In this document: positions 33,070-42,100 of the stretch, one piece after another
How the letters are laid out: each line of letters opens with the position of its first letter
How positions within the stretch are numbered: the stretch's first letter is position 1
Source of the DNA: Dyadobacter sp. 50-39
GTDB lineage: Bacteria > Bacteroidota > Bacteroidia > Cytophagales > Spirosomataceae
DNA: 64,000 nt
NCBI GenBank assembly: GCA_001898145.1
Contig: MKSR01000017.1
Coordinates: 62,001-126,000 of the forward strand
Direction of reading: 5' to 3'
Notes under the pieces: model-generated
What the model saw: only the letters and a program-made list of their open reading frames with translations
Database searches by the model: none
What the model was told of the DNA's origin: nothing
Made by a program: the position numbers and the translations under genes

Positions 33070-34113
33070 TTATGATAGCTCATTGTTCCGAGCGGCAGCC
33101 GCGTCGGTGCGGGAACCGATAATGCCTGTGGTGGCTTCGGATTCGCTTTCGTGGCCTTTCTTCACCGCGCGATTGTCGCTTCGCGGAAGGAAATGGTCGG
33201 TCCATTGCATGAGCGTTGTCAATGCGCCCGGCGCGACGGCGTTCAGTACGGATGCTGCCCGGGCGATGGGCGTGAGCGTCACCTCGGCGGCACCGGCGGC
33301 GATGCCTTCCACAATGTCCGCCGCAGCCTTCCGCGCTTCCTGGGACAGCACAGGCAGCGAATCGGCGATTTTGAACCAGGCATATTCTCCTTCGTGGGAC
33401 CCTTTCACAGAGACATTGCGCGGACTGCCCGTGCGCATCAGGCCCGGAATGACGGTCGTTACGTGGACATTATCCTTCTTCAACTCGGCCGCGAGGCCTT
33501 CCGAGAAACCCGTCAACGCAAACTTACTGACACTGTAAGGAAGCATATGCGGCACAGCTATTTTTCCGCCGATGGATGAGATGTTGGCAATATGTCCGCC
33601 GCCCTGTGCCCGGAAATGCGGCAGTGCCGCTTTAACCAAATACAATGCAGACCAGAAATTGGCGTCCATGACTTGCTGATAATCTTCGATATCCATCACA
33701 TTTTCAGGGCCGAGCATCATAATACCGGCATTGTTGATGAGCACATCCAACCGGCCATACCGGTCGATGACTTTCCCGACTACCTGCGGTGCGGCCTTCG
33801 GGTCCGAAAGGTCTGCTTCAACCGTGATCACCTCCGCGCCATTACCCCTCAGTTCTCTTGCGGCATTGTCGAGCTGCTCGCCGGACCGCGCACAAAGCGC
33901 AATCTTCGCGCCTTTGTGCACTAGTATCCGGGCTATTTCGAGGCCGAGCCCTCGCGAGCCTCCGGTGATCAGCACGACCTTATCCTTAAAATCCATGCTC
34001 GTGACGTGCCGGTACACCGCCCGGGCTACCGCCAGTACACCCAGCCCCGCCAGGGCTATTCCCCAGGCCTGCCATTTGCCATCCTGCCAGATACTTTTTG
34101 AAGTTTTCATCAT
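33070..34113 (-). CDS. Membrane-anchored SDR-family oxidoreductase
   Basis: Start ATG 34113 (MMKTSKSIWQDGKWQAWGIALAGLGVLAVARAVY); a TTG three codons earlier is less likely. An N-terminal hydrophobic helix precedes the SDR domain: VVLITGGSRGLGLEIARI, INNAGIMMLGP, ANISSIGG and YSVSKFALTGF with the catalytic Tyr/Lys. The 347-residue product has an extra C-terminal tail of about 60 residues rich in charged residues. It shares the anti-parallel arrangement with the SDR at 32216 but is not a close copy. Confidence 0.9.
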   Translation of the reverse strand: MMKTSKSIWQDGKWQAWGIALAGLGVLAVARAVYRHVTSMDFKDKVVLITGGSRGLGLEIARILVHKGAKIALCARSGEQLDNAARELRGNGAEVITVEADLSDPKAAPQVVGKVIDRYGRLDVLINNAGIMMLGPENVMDIEDYQQVMDANFWSALYLVKAALPHFRAQGGGHIANISSIGGKIAVPHMLPYSVSKFALTGFSEGLAAELKKDNVHVTTVIPGLMRTGSPRNVSVKGSHEGEYAWFKIADSLPVLSQEARKAAADIVEGIAAGAAEVTLTPIARAASVLNAVAPGALTTLMQWTDHFLPRSDNRAVKKGHESESEATTGIIGSRTDAAAARNNELS

Positions 34114-34233
34114 ATTTAACAAATAAATAGCCGGTGACCTTAGCGGGTAGCTCGTTCATCGGCTGGTTAATGAATGTAATACGGATTTAGTGGTTGCAAA
34201 ATGTATCCATAGCATGCCACACGCGTTAAAGTA

Positions 34234-34704
34234 TCAGGCCACGTATGAAAAATCTTCCTCTCGCCCGTCGGGCAGGCTGTTCACCTCTTTCATAAGTGAA
34301 CTTTCCAGAAACGAGAGCTTGTCGATATGCTCGCTGCAAGCGCGCGCGGCGTCGCTGTCGTGATCCAGGTGGGGTAACAGCGCCTGGTACTCGCGGAGGA
34401 TCACCTGCTGGTGAGAGGCGATTTCCGACAAGAGTTCGTACCGGTCCGCCAGCTGATCTTCAAAATCATCGACGCTCCTGGTAATGCTTGCAAGCTCCCC
34501 GTCATCGAGCACGCTCTTCACGGATTCGTACATACTGCCCACGTCTTTTTTGAACAGCAATGACATCATATATCCGTTGCTGCAAATACGCCTTAACCTG
34601 CTTGGTACATCGAGCCCCATCGCCGACCGGAAGAGCGATTCCTGCCTCTTGTACATCCGCCAGATTCTGGCCATACACTTCACCATATTCCTAACATCAC
34701 TCAT
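34234..34704 (-). CDS. Hypothetical helical protein
   Basis: A 156-residue, mostly alpha-helical protein. It contains RIWRMYKRQESLFRSAMG, a stretch VDDFEDQLADRYELLSEIASHQQVILREYQALLPHLDH and a C-terminal ACSEHIDKLSFLESSLMKEV helix, consistent with a four-helix bundle. Single His and Glu residues could bind metal, but no ferritin motif is plain. No named family recognised. It lies in the stress-gene region near an SDR. Confidence 0.7.
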   Translation of the reverse strand: MSDVRNMVKCMARIWRMYKRQESLFRSAMGLDVPSRLRRICSNGYMMSLLFKKDVGSMYESVKSVLDDGELASITRSVDDFEDQLADRYELLSEIASHQQVILREYQALLPHLDHDSDAARACSEHIDKLSFLESSLMKEVNSLPDGREEDFSYVA

Positions 34705-34907
34705 GATCCTGCATTTTATAACACTGGTTGCACGTGTCGTGCTTTTATACCGTTGAAATGTGCCCGACTGCGTAAAAACTATACCACTAAACAGGCCTTT
34801 TCATCCAAAGAACTACCATAACAAGCAACCTGGCGACTACTTACGAACCGCATGCTAATAACCAGCCACTTAAGCGCTAAAAATCGTGCAAAAAATGGTG
34901 GTTCGGA

Positions 34908-35879
34908 TCAGGAAAAACTGGGGAGTGAAAGTTGCTCTCTGCGTGACCGTTGCAGCGAAAAATACACACATCCCAAGGCGATCACAGCCACACTACTCAA
35001 CAGTGCCCAGGCAGCATCCGGCGAAGAAGGCACATTAGGTAGTGAAACAACGCCATCACGGTTAGTAACGGCAGGGTTGGCTACGTAACGACCGTGGCGC
35101 GGCAAGGCCCTATCGGCAAAGTTCAGCGCAAGGTCCATCAGCTGCTGGCGCATCTCCCGGCCTTCCATGGGCTTGCCGTGACCTGTCGCCACCACCTCGG
35201 GAGAGAGGTCGGCAAGCGCATTCACAGATTTATCGGCCTGGTACCAGTCGCAGGTGAAGTATTTGGGTGGTCCTGAAATCACCTTTCGCTGGGTAAGCAC
35301 GCTGAACACCGATTCCTGGCGGGTGGTGACAAATGCATCTCCTGCGACGAGCACGCGGTCGGTTTCACGCCACAGGCTGATATGCCCCGGCGAGTGGCCG
35401 GGCGTGTGTATATAGGCCCATTCGGGCATAAATGGAATGTGGCCGTCAAGCGGCAGCGATTTGACCGCGTCGATCAGATCGATCGAGTCGTTGGGATACA
35501 GTCCTGAGACCAGCGACAGCAAACCACCCCCGGCGTTCGGGTCAGCAGGCGGATAGTCCGACTTTCCAGTCAGATACGGCGTTTCGAGAAAATGCGCATA
35601 TACGGGCACTCCCCATTCGCGGATAATTGCTTCCAGGGAGCCGACGTGGTCAAAATGTCCATGGGTGAGCACCACTGCAACGGGCGGTACACCTTCCCCG
35701 AAGAGCTCCGCGGCGGCGGTTTTGATCTTTTCGAATGCACTTTTCAGGCCCGTGTCGATCAATACCCAGGATTTATCCGGATTGGCAATTAGGTAAACAT
35801 TGACCATTACGTCCTTTACTCCCCAAACTCCCTCCGCTACACGGAAGAAAGATCCTGATTCATTGTTTTCCGTTTTCAT
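34908..35879 (-). CDS. MBL-fold metallo-hydrolase with C-terminal membrane helix
   Basis: A 323-residue metallo-beta-lactamase-fold hydrolase. The two-metal motif THGHFDHVG is near 70-79, HTPGHSPGHISLW near 160 holds the next histidine, DRVLVAGDAFV the bridging Asp, and VVATGHGKPM the last His. A helix near the C terminus (WALLSSVAVIALGCVYFSL) suggests membrane attachment. The substrate is unknown; glyoxalase II-like or lactonase activity is common in the fold. Confidence 0.92.
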   Translation of the reverse strand: MKTENNESGSFFRVAEGVWGVKDVMVNVYLIANPDKSWVLIDTGLKSAFEKIKTAAAELFGEGVPPVAVVLTHGHFDHVGSLEAIIREWGVPVYAHFLETPYLTGKSDYPPADPNAGGGLLSLVSGLYPNDSIDLIDAVKSLPLDGHIPFMPEWAYIHTPGHSPGHISLWRETDRVLVAGDAFVTTRQESVFSVLTQRKVISGPPKYFTCDWYQADKSVNALADLSPEVVATGHGKPMEGREMRQQLMDLALNFADRALPRHGRYVANPAVTNRDGVVSLPNVPSSPDAAWALLSSVAVIALGCVYFSLQRSRREQLSLPSFS

Positions 35880-36003
35880 CCCTCGTTCGTTTTTAATTTT
35901 TGCCCACCTGGCGGTAAAAACTGTGCCATCGGCGTCGCTGGCATGATTTGTTTGCCTTTGAAAAACAGGAAAGCCTATTAGCCACTAGTTATGATCGCAA
36001 TTC

Positions 36004-36873
36004 ATGAAGACGATTTATCTTGCCGATGATGACGAAGACGACCGCATGCTGATCCGCGTCGCGGTGGAGCAGGTCATCAGCCCCGTCCGGATCATCGAGC
36101 TTGACTCCGGTGACGACCTTATCAGGTACATTACGAACCAGGGCATTTCAGTTGACCCCGCGATGATCATCATGGACATGAATATGCCGCGGCTCAGCGG
36201 CCTGGAAACGTTGGAGATACTGAAAATGAACGACGTATCACAGCACATTCCGGTATTGATGCTCTCAACAACTTCCAATCGTGCCCTCATACGCGACGCC
36301 TATGAGCGGGGCGTTAATGCCTTTCTTGAAAAACCCGTGCATGAGGCGGACTTTGTGAAGCTGGCCAAGGCCGTGGATGCCTGTTTCCTGAACAGCAGCC
36401 ACGTAAGTGATGAAACCACCGTGACCGCGGGCCGGGAACAGGGCAGCGTAATCGTGATCGAAGATAATGAGGACCACCTATTCTTTATCCGGAATGCGCT
36501 GAACGACTGCATGCCCGAAGTCCAGATCACCGAGTTTACCAATGCGGCAGCTGTGAATGAACAGCTGGGACCGGCGTGGGACAGCATTCATCCGGCACCG
36601 CACCTGATCCTGATGGACCTTTACCTACCCGACAGGCAAGACGGCCTGGATCTGCTGGTGAATATCCACCAGCTTCTGATCAACAAAAACTGTCGCGCGG
36701 TGCCCGTCATCGTCTTCTCATACTCCGACAAACCGGAGGATATGCACGCCAGCTATCAGCGTAACGCCAATGCATTTATGACCAAAAGCAAAAACGCTTC
36801 GCTCTGGAAAAATGATTTCAACAACCTGCGTAATTTCTGGTGGAATACCGTTTCTACTCCCGACCGACGATGA
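36004..36873 (+). CDS. Tandem response regulator (REC-REC)
   Basis: A 289-residue protein with two receiver domains and no output domain. The first REC has DDDEDDRML near 8-16, MIIMDMNMPRLSG with the phospho-acceptor Asp, and LEKPV with the conserved Lys. The second REC has VIVIEDNEDHLFFI near 148, LILMDLYLPDRQDG and MTKSKN. Its stop overlaps the kinase-like gene start (ATGA), and another REC gene follows at 37622. A phosphorelay hub with protein-protein output is the likely role. Confidence 0.92.
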   Translation: MKTIYLADDDEDDRMLIRVAVEQVISPVRIIELDSGDDLIRYITNQGISVDPAMIIMDMNMPRLSGLETLEILKMNDVSQHIPVLMLSTTSNRALIRDAYERGVNAFLEKPVHEADFVKLAKAVDACFLNSSHVSDETTVTAGREQGSVIVIEDNEDHLFFIRNALNDCMPEVQITEFTNAAAVNEQLGPAWDSIHPAPHLILMDLYLPDRQDGLDLLVNIHQLLINKNCRAVPVIVFSYSDKPEDMHASYQRNANAFMTKSKNASLWKNDFNNLRNFWWNTVSTPDRR

Positions 36874-37565
36874 ACGACCTGTTCCCGGAAGCCCCGGACA
36901 TGACTGAAAGCCCGCTGGCGGCACCCCCTGCGTATCTGTCACTGATGCAATCGGTGAGCCATGAGCTACGCAGCACGTTCGGTGTGATCTCGGGACTGCA
37001 TTCGCTGCTACCGCTGGCTTCCGGAGAAGCCGAACGGGAAGATATGTTCAACCGCCTGCACAACAACACTGAATACGCGGTGCAGTTGTTTACCGATCTG
37101 GAAGATTACTGCGCCATGGAAACCGGCCCGATGCGCGTAGAACCTACCTCGTTCAGACTGGCTGGCGCGTTCGAAAACGTCCGCAAAAAGATGCGTACCA
37201 TGCTTCAAAGGCGGAACACGACCGTGCTCCTGAGCGGCGACAGCGAACTGCTGGTAACCTGCGACGAAGAAAAAATCCGGCGAGTCCTGAAAAACATCAT
37301 TTTCCACCTTGCCTGCATGGTACGCACACAGGCAATTGAGATAGGCTGGGAGAAGCACGCTACGACATGGACTATCACCATCGCATACAGTGGAGATGCC
37401 TTGCCGGGATGGCTATTTATGCCGGGCGAAGAGCCGGGTGAGCAGAATATGGGGCGAAACATCAGCCTGCTGATGGTGCACCGGCTGATGTCCTTGCTGA
37501 ATGGGGAGATTTACGGGGGTACCGACGATGGACGGCAGTGGATTTCGCTGCAATTTCCACAATGA
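36870..37565 (+). CDS. Degenerate histidine kinase-like protein
   Basis: ATG 36870, overlapping the REC-REC stop. The 231-residue protein has a good HisKA H-box (QSVSHELRSTFGVISGLHSLL, His31). The ATP-binding half is poorly conserved: LKNIIFHLACM keeps only part of the N-box, and YSGDALPGW replaces the DxGxG loop. It could be a phosphotransfer or ATPase-dead partner of the REC proteins on both sides instead of an active kinase (inference). No sensor domain or membrane helix is present. Confidence 0.82.
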   Translation: MNDLFPEAPDMTESPLAAPPAYLSLMQSVSHELRSTFGVISGLHSLLPLASGEAEREDMFNRLHNNTEYAVQLFTDLEDYCAMETGPMRVEPTSFRLAGAFENVRKKMRTMLQRRNTTVLLSGDSELLVTCDEEKIRRVLKNIIFHLACMVRTQAIEIGWEKHATTWTITIAYSGDALPGWLFMPGEEPGEQNMGRNISLLMVHRLMSLLNGEIYGGTDDGRQWISLQFPQ

Positions 37566-37621
37566 GAGCCCCTGGAACGCATTTTAACATGATTCACACC
37601 ACAATTTTTCGATAACTATCC

Positions 37622-38095
37622 ATGAGTAAAAGAGAAATTTACCTCGTTGAGGATTCCAGTGATTTTCGGCAGCTCGTGAGGGGCATCTTCACCAAATTCC
37701 TGCCCGACTACCACGTCCGGTTTTTCCAGGGCGCACAAGAACTTTACCAATATATGGTGCTGCAATCGGCCGAACAATTTAAGGGAAGGCGGCCGGGATT
37801 GATTATCCTTGACTTGCAGCTACCGGCCATCAATGGTTTTGAGCTATTGAAATTGGTACGTCAGACACCCGCCAATACCGAAACCGACTGGAAAACGATC
37901 CCTATCGTAATCCTCAGCGGTGCAGGCCGGCAGGAAGATGTCAACCGCTGCTATCAGGCGGGAGCGAATTCCTTTTTTGTCAAGCCTGTCGAGTTTGAAG
38001 AGCTGCATACCCTCCTGGAAACGATGTGCCGCTACTGGATCGACTACAACCGCCAGGCGACAACAGATACCTTCAACCAAATTCCCGCACAATGA
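37622..38095 (+). CDS. Single-domain response regulator
   Basis: A 157-residue receiver-only protein, with IYLVEDSSDFRQLV at the N terminus (acidic pair), LIILDLQLPAINGFELL with the phospho-Asp, VILSGAG and FFVKPVEFEEL with the conserved Lys. It follows the kinase-like gene by 56 bases and completes a three-gene signalling unit with the REC-REC protein. A C-terminal tail of about 25 residues is polar. Confidence 0.93.
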   Translation: MSKREIYLVEDSSDFRQLVRGIFTKFLPDYHVRFFQGAQELYQYMVLQSAEQFKGRRPGLIILDLQLPAINGFELLKLVRQTPANTETDWKTIPIVILSGAGRQEDVNRCYQAGANSFFVKPVEFEELHTLLETMCRYWIDYNRQATTDTFNQIPAQ

Positions 38096-38159
38096 CCCGC
38101 CGTATTGGCTAGTATGCCGATAGTGAACGGAGCCGCCTTAGCGTGCCAGCACTTGTGAT

Positions 38160-38582
38160 TTATTCCGGCAATTCCTCCGTTGCCGGCGGCTGGTCCGCGA
38201 AATCCGGCAGAATCACTTCGCGGTCGTTAAGGTCCCGCATTGTCTCTTCAACCACAAAACTTATTTTCTTGCCAAACATCGTTTCACCGGTATAAAAGCG
38301 GCTGTCCTGGTAAATGTTCTTGTCGGAAGGCAGGTAGCCGTATTCGCGGTTATACCGATCGATAAACGTGACCAATGCATGGAACATCCGTTGCCACCAG
38401 GCAACGTCTTCATCGGGTGTTCCCATTCCGGGGACATGTGTACCCGTGTATTTCTGCTTGGTAATGTGGACCCGGTAAACATAGAGCTGGCCGGATTCGA
38501 GGTGCAGCATTTTAAAGCGTCCTGAAAATCCCGCAGGGACGCCGTCCAGTACAACTTTCGTTGAAAAGACCAAGGTTTTCAT
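38160..38582 (-). CDS. Hypothetical protein
   Basis: A 140-residue soluble protein with no recognised family. Notable stretches are MKTLVFSTKVVLDGVPAGFSGRFKMLHLESGQLYVYRVHITKQKYTG as beta-rich N terminus, and DEDVAWWQRMFHALVTFIDRYNREYGYLPSDKNIYQDSRFY as helical middle. No signal or membrane helix. It lies alone on the minus strand between signalling genes and the DUF892/catalase pair, so may be part of the stress set. Confidence 0.7.
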   Translation of the reverse strand: MKTLVFSTKVVLDGVPAGFSGRFKMLHLESGQLYVYRVHITKQKYTGTHVPGMGTPDEDVAWWQRMFHALVTFIDRYNREYGYLPSDKNIYQDSRFYTGETMFGKKISFVVEETMRDLNDREVILPDFADQPPATEELPE

Positions 38583-38733
38583 TGCTTATGAAATTGCATC
38601 TATTGTGGTGGTGTAACCGGGGCCGGCATAAACGCCGACCTCCTAAAACCGGTGCGTCAGCAACTTGCATACCAGGCCAAAATGAGCTGGAACATATTTT
38701 GCAGAGGTTCTCCCTTTTTTAAAACACGCGAAT

Positions 38734-39285
38734 ATGAAAAAGGAGACAAACTCAGAACCAAAATTCAAGACCAAATCATCGACCACCGCCGAACCGGCGC
38801 TGTACGAATTTTTTCTCGATTGCCTGCGGGACATTTACTGGGCCGAAAACCACCTGGTAAAGACATTACCCAAAATGAGCCAGGCTTCCAGCTCCAAACA
38901 ACTCGTGACGGCGATCGAACAACACCTTGCCCAAACCGTGGAACAGGTGTCACGGCTCGAACAGATCTTCGGAATGCTGGAGCAAAAAAACATCGCCAAG
39001 AAGTGTGACGCCATGGAAGGCATTACCAAAGAAGGCGAAGGGGTGATCGAGAGTACCGATGCCGGCACCGCTACCCGAGACGTGGGCATTATCCTTTCTT
39101 CCCAGAAGGTCGAACACTATGAAATCGCGTCCTACCTCGGGCTCATCCAGCTCGCCACTACCCTCGGGCTGGAAGAAGTAGCCAACATTCTCAACGAATC
39201 ACTTGCCGAAGAGCAGGCAAGCGATGAACTGCTGGCTTCCATTGCCGAAAATGACATTGTGTACCAGGCTTCGCAGGAGGCTTAA
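38734..39285 (+). CDS. DUF892 ferritin-like stress protein (YciE/YciF)
   Basis: A 183-residue helical protein of the DUF892 family. It has FFLDCLRDIYWAENHLVKTLPKMSQAS, LEQIFGMLEQKNIAKKCDAMEGI and KVEHYEIASYLGL, whose Glu/His residues form the ferritin-like di-iron site in YciF structures. The family is general-stress and catalase-linked. The catalase gene follows 17 bases downstream, so a shared transcript is likely. Confidence 0.92.
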   Translation: MKKETNSEPKFKTKSSTTAEPALYEFFLDCLRDIYWAENHLVKTLPKMSQASSSKQLVTAIEQHLAQTVEQVSRLEQIFGMLEQKNIAKKCDAMEGITKEGEGVIESTDAGTATRDVGIILSSQKVEHYEIASYLGLIQLATTLGLEEVANILNESLAEEQASDELLASIAENDIVYQASQEA

Positions 39286-39302
39286 TTTAAATATCAATCA
39301 CT

Positions 39303-41495
39303 ATGGCGAAAAGAAAAGCGCAACAGAACCCGGAGGTCGACCAACCGGAAAACGACAAGATCAGGAGCCTGGCGCAGCATATGGAAGATTCCACCGGCGA
39401 GCTGATGAATACCAATACGGGCGTCCGTGTCAACGACGACCAGAATTCCCTTAAAGCAGGCGACAGGGGTGCTTCCCTGCTGGAAGATTTTATTCTCCGC
39501 GAAAAAATAACGCATTTCGACCACGAGCGCATACCCGAGCGCGTGGTGCATGCCCGCGGCTCGGGTGCACACGGGGTTTTCAAACTCTACGAGCCGCTTG
39601 CGCAATACACGAGAGCACAATTTCTCAACGATACCTCCATTGAAACGCCGGTATTCGTCCGGTTTTCTACCGTTGCGGGATCGAGGGGCTCAACCGACCT
39701 CGCCCGCGACGTGCGGGGGTTCGCCGTCAAGTTCTATACCCAGGAAGGCAATTTCGACCTCGTCGGGAATAATATGCCGGTATTCTTCATCCAGGATGCC
39801 ATCAAGTTCCCCGACCTGGTACATGCCGTGAAGCCGGAGCCCGACAATGAGATCCCCCAGGCAGCTTCCGCCCACGATACGTTCTGGGACTTCATATCGG
39901 TCATGCCCGAATCGGCACATATGATCATGTGGGTTATGAGCGACCGTGCCATTCCGCGCAGTTACCGGATGATGGAGGGTTTCGGCGTGCACACTTTCCG
40001 ACTGATCAATGCAGAAGGTGTGAGTCATTTTGTAAAATTCCACTGGAAACCGCTGCTGGGCGTTCATTCCGTAGCGTGGGACGAGGCGCAGAATATTTCA
40101 GGCAAAGACCCCGATTTCCATCGTCGCGACCTTTGGGATGCGATCGAAAGCGGTAATTTCCCCGAATATGAGCTGGGCTTGCAGATCGTACCAGAGGAGG
40201 ATGAATTTAAATACGAGTTCGACCTGCTCGACCCGACTAAAATCATCCCGGAGGAGCTGGTACCGGTTATCAAGGTAGGTAAAATGACCCTCAACCGCAA
40301 TCCGGAAAACTTCTTCGCTGAAACGGAGCAGTCGGCATTCCATATAGGCCATGTGGTACCGGGCATCGATTTCACGAACGACCCGCTGCTGCAAGGCAGG
40401 CTGTTTTCCTACACCGATACGCAGCTTATCCGCCTGGGCGGCCCCAATTTCCAGGAAATACCAATCAACAGGCCGATCGTGCCCGTGCACAACAACCAGC
40501 GGGACGGCTATATGCGGCAGACGATCAACCGTGGAAAAGTGAGCTATGGCCCCAATTCGCTGGGCGATAACTACCCGTTGCAGGCCAAAGTGTCGGAGGG
40601 CGGCTTCGCCTCCTATCCCGAGCGCATTGATGCGCGCAAGGTGCGCGCGAGGAGCAAAAGTTTTCTGGATCATTTCAGCCAGGCGAAGCTGTTCTTCAAC
40701 AGCCAGTCCGACCCGGAAAAAAACCACATTATCGAGGCATTCAGCTTTGAATTGGGGAAAGTGCAGTCCAATGACGTGCGGACCCGGATGCTGGGCATTC
40801 TTTCCATGATCGACAAGGGGCTCGCGGCAGAGGTAGCTTTTGCGCTGCGCCTTTCGGTGCCGGAAGATCCGGAGTTGCCCGTGAACCGCAGCATTCCCGC
40901 CGATGCCGATCCCGCAGATTACGATCCCGTCATCAAAGAAGGTTCGCTCACTGCGTCTCCGGCGTTAAGTATGGCTAATAACCCGAAAGACAGCATTAAG
41001 ACAAGGAAAATAGCCTTCCTGGCAGCTGACGGCGTGGATAGCAATTCCCTGAACACGGTCAAAACAGCATTGGAAGCCGAAGGCGCCATCGTGGAGGTGA
41101 TTGCCCCAAGGCTGAACTACATCCTGTCGACCACTGATGAGGAAATCCGCGTACATCACAGCTTTCTCACAGCTGCATCCGTATTGTACGACGCCGTGTA
41201 TGTGCCTGCCGGAACGAATAGTGTAGCCACAGTAGAAGCTGAGGCCGACGCGGTTCATTTCCTCAATGAGGCGTTCAAGCATTGCAAAGCCATTGCAGCC
41301 GATGCCGGGGCGATGCAGGTGATCGAAGCGACCTATTTCGCCAGAAAGATACCTGCGGACTTCTCGGACGAATCTGTGTTGCTGGATGGGATCGTGATCA
41401 GCGACGATCCGGCCAAACTGGCAAAGCAGTTCATCACCGCCATTGCTCAGCACAGGTTCTGGGAGCGGGAAAAGCCAAGAAAAATCCCGGCTTGA
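39303..41495 (+). CDS. katE: Large-subunit catalase with C-terminal DJ-1-like domain
   Basis: A 730-residue clade 2 haem catalase. Catalytic His lies in ERVVHARGSGAHG, Asn in VGNNMPVFFIQD, and the haem-ligand Tyr in RLFSYTDTQLIRLG. The C-terminal part (about 560-730) is the flavodoxin/DJ-1-like domain of large catalases (KIAFLAADGVDSNSLNTVKTALEAEGA, FLNEAFKHCKAIAADAGAM). It converts hydrogen peroxide to water and oxygen in the cytoplasm. Length equals the usual for HPII-type enzymes. It ends just before a long inverted repeat that separates it from the converging ankyrin gene. Confidence 0.97.
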   Translation: MAKRKAQQNPEVDQPENDKIRSLAQHMEDSTGELMNTNTGVRVNDDQNSLKAGDRGASLLEDFILREKITHFDHERIPERVVHARGSGAHGVFKLYEPLAQYTRAQFLNDTSIETPVFVRFSTVAGSRGSTDLARDVRGFAVKFYTQEGNFDLVGNNMPVFFIQDAIKFPDLVHAVKPEPDNEIPQAASAHDTFWDFISVMPESAHMIMWVMSDRAIPRSYRMMEGFGVHTFRLINAEGVSHFVKFHWKPLLGVHSVAWDEAQNISGKDPDFHRRDLWDAIESGNFPEYELGLQIVPEEDEFKYEFDLLDPTKIIPEELVPVIKVGKMTLNRNPENFFAETEQSAFHIGHVVPGIDFTNDPLLQGRLFSYTDTQLIRLGGPNFQEIPINRPIVPVHNNQRDGYMRQTINRGKVSYGPNSLGDNYPLQAKVSEGGFASYPERIDARKVRARSKSFLDHFSQAKLFFNSQSDPEKNHIIEAFSFELGKVQSNDVRTRMLGILSMIDKGLAAEVAFALRLSVPEDPELPVNRSIPADADPADYDPVIKEGSLTASPALSMANNPKDSIKTRKIAFLAADGVDSNSLNTVKTALEAEGAIVEVIAPRLNYILSTTDEEIRVHHSFLTAASVLYDAVYVPAGTNSVATVEAEADAVHFLNEAFKHCKAIAADAGAMQVIEATYFARKIPADFSDESVLLDGIVISDDPAKLAKQFITAIAQHRFWEREKPRKIPA

Positions 41496-41511
41496 TGTAT
41501 GGATTGTTAGC

Positions 41512-41561
41512 ATAATGTTGAGAGCCTGAGCGGACCTGCCTGCTCAGGCTCTCAACATTAT
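41512..41561. terminator. Long perfect inverted repeat, bidirectional terminator
   Basis: Two 20-base arms (41512-41531 and 41542-41561) pair perfectly across a ten-base spacer. The centre reads GAGCCTGAGC and GCTCAGGCTC. It lies between the katE stop (41495) and a converging ankyrin gene stop (41571), so it can end transcripts from both sides. No long T run follows. Confidence 0.8.
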
Positions 41562-41570
41562 ACACTCAAA

Positions 41571-42041
41571 TCAGGCGAGCAGCGATATGGCTTCCTCGTT
41601 TCCCTGCTGAATCGCAAGATCGAATGCGGACTGGCCCCTGACGTCCAGGATAGTCGTGGATGCCCCGCTTTCCAGCAACAACTTCACCATTTCATTCCGG
41701 CCAAACATCGTTGCGAACATCAACGCCGTGCCGCCATTGCCATGCTGGCTGTCGAGGTTGGCGCCGTGTCGGATCAGGAGTGACGCCACCTCCGGAAGTC
41801 CTTTGAATGCGGCGCCCATTAAGGCCGTATTGCCGCCGTTGTCGCCGGCATTCACATCAGCACCCGATTCGAGCAGAAGTTCCGCAGCCTCGGGGCGATT
41901 GTTATAGCAAGCGATGAGCAATGGCGTGTAGCCTTTTTCGTCCCTCACATTTACATCGACACCCCGGCCAAGCAGTTCGCGGATGACGTCCAGGTTCCCT
42001 ACCCGTGCGGCATGTATGAGCACATTCGAATAATCTTCCAT
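41571..42041 (-). CDS. Ankyrin-repeat protein
   Basis: Start ATG 42041 (MEDYSNVLIHAARVGNLDVIRELLGRGVDVNVRD); ATG 42089 is also possible. The 156-residue protein has four or five ankyrin repeats: TPLLIACYNNRPEAAELLLESGADVNAGD, TALMGAAFKGLPEVASLLIRHGANLDSQ, TALMFATMFGRNEMVKLLLESGAS. Small catalase-adjacent ankyrin proteins (such as AnkB in Pseudomonas) help catalase, and the head-to-head position here fits a like role, though the genes converge and are not in one operon. Confidence 0.92.
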   Translation of the reverse strand: MEDYSNVLIHAARVGNLDVIRELLGRGVDVNVRDEKGYTPLLIACYNNRPEAAELLLESGADVNAGDNGGNTALMGAAFKGLPEVASLLIRHGANLDSQHGNGGTALMFATMFGRNEMVKLLLESGASTTILDVRGQSAFDLAIQQGNEEAISLLA

Positions 42042-42100
42042 TTTTTGCTGGGTTGGTTTAATGAAGCTTGTTACAAGCTTAAAATCCATACCAGCCGGCG

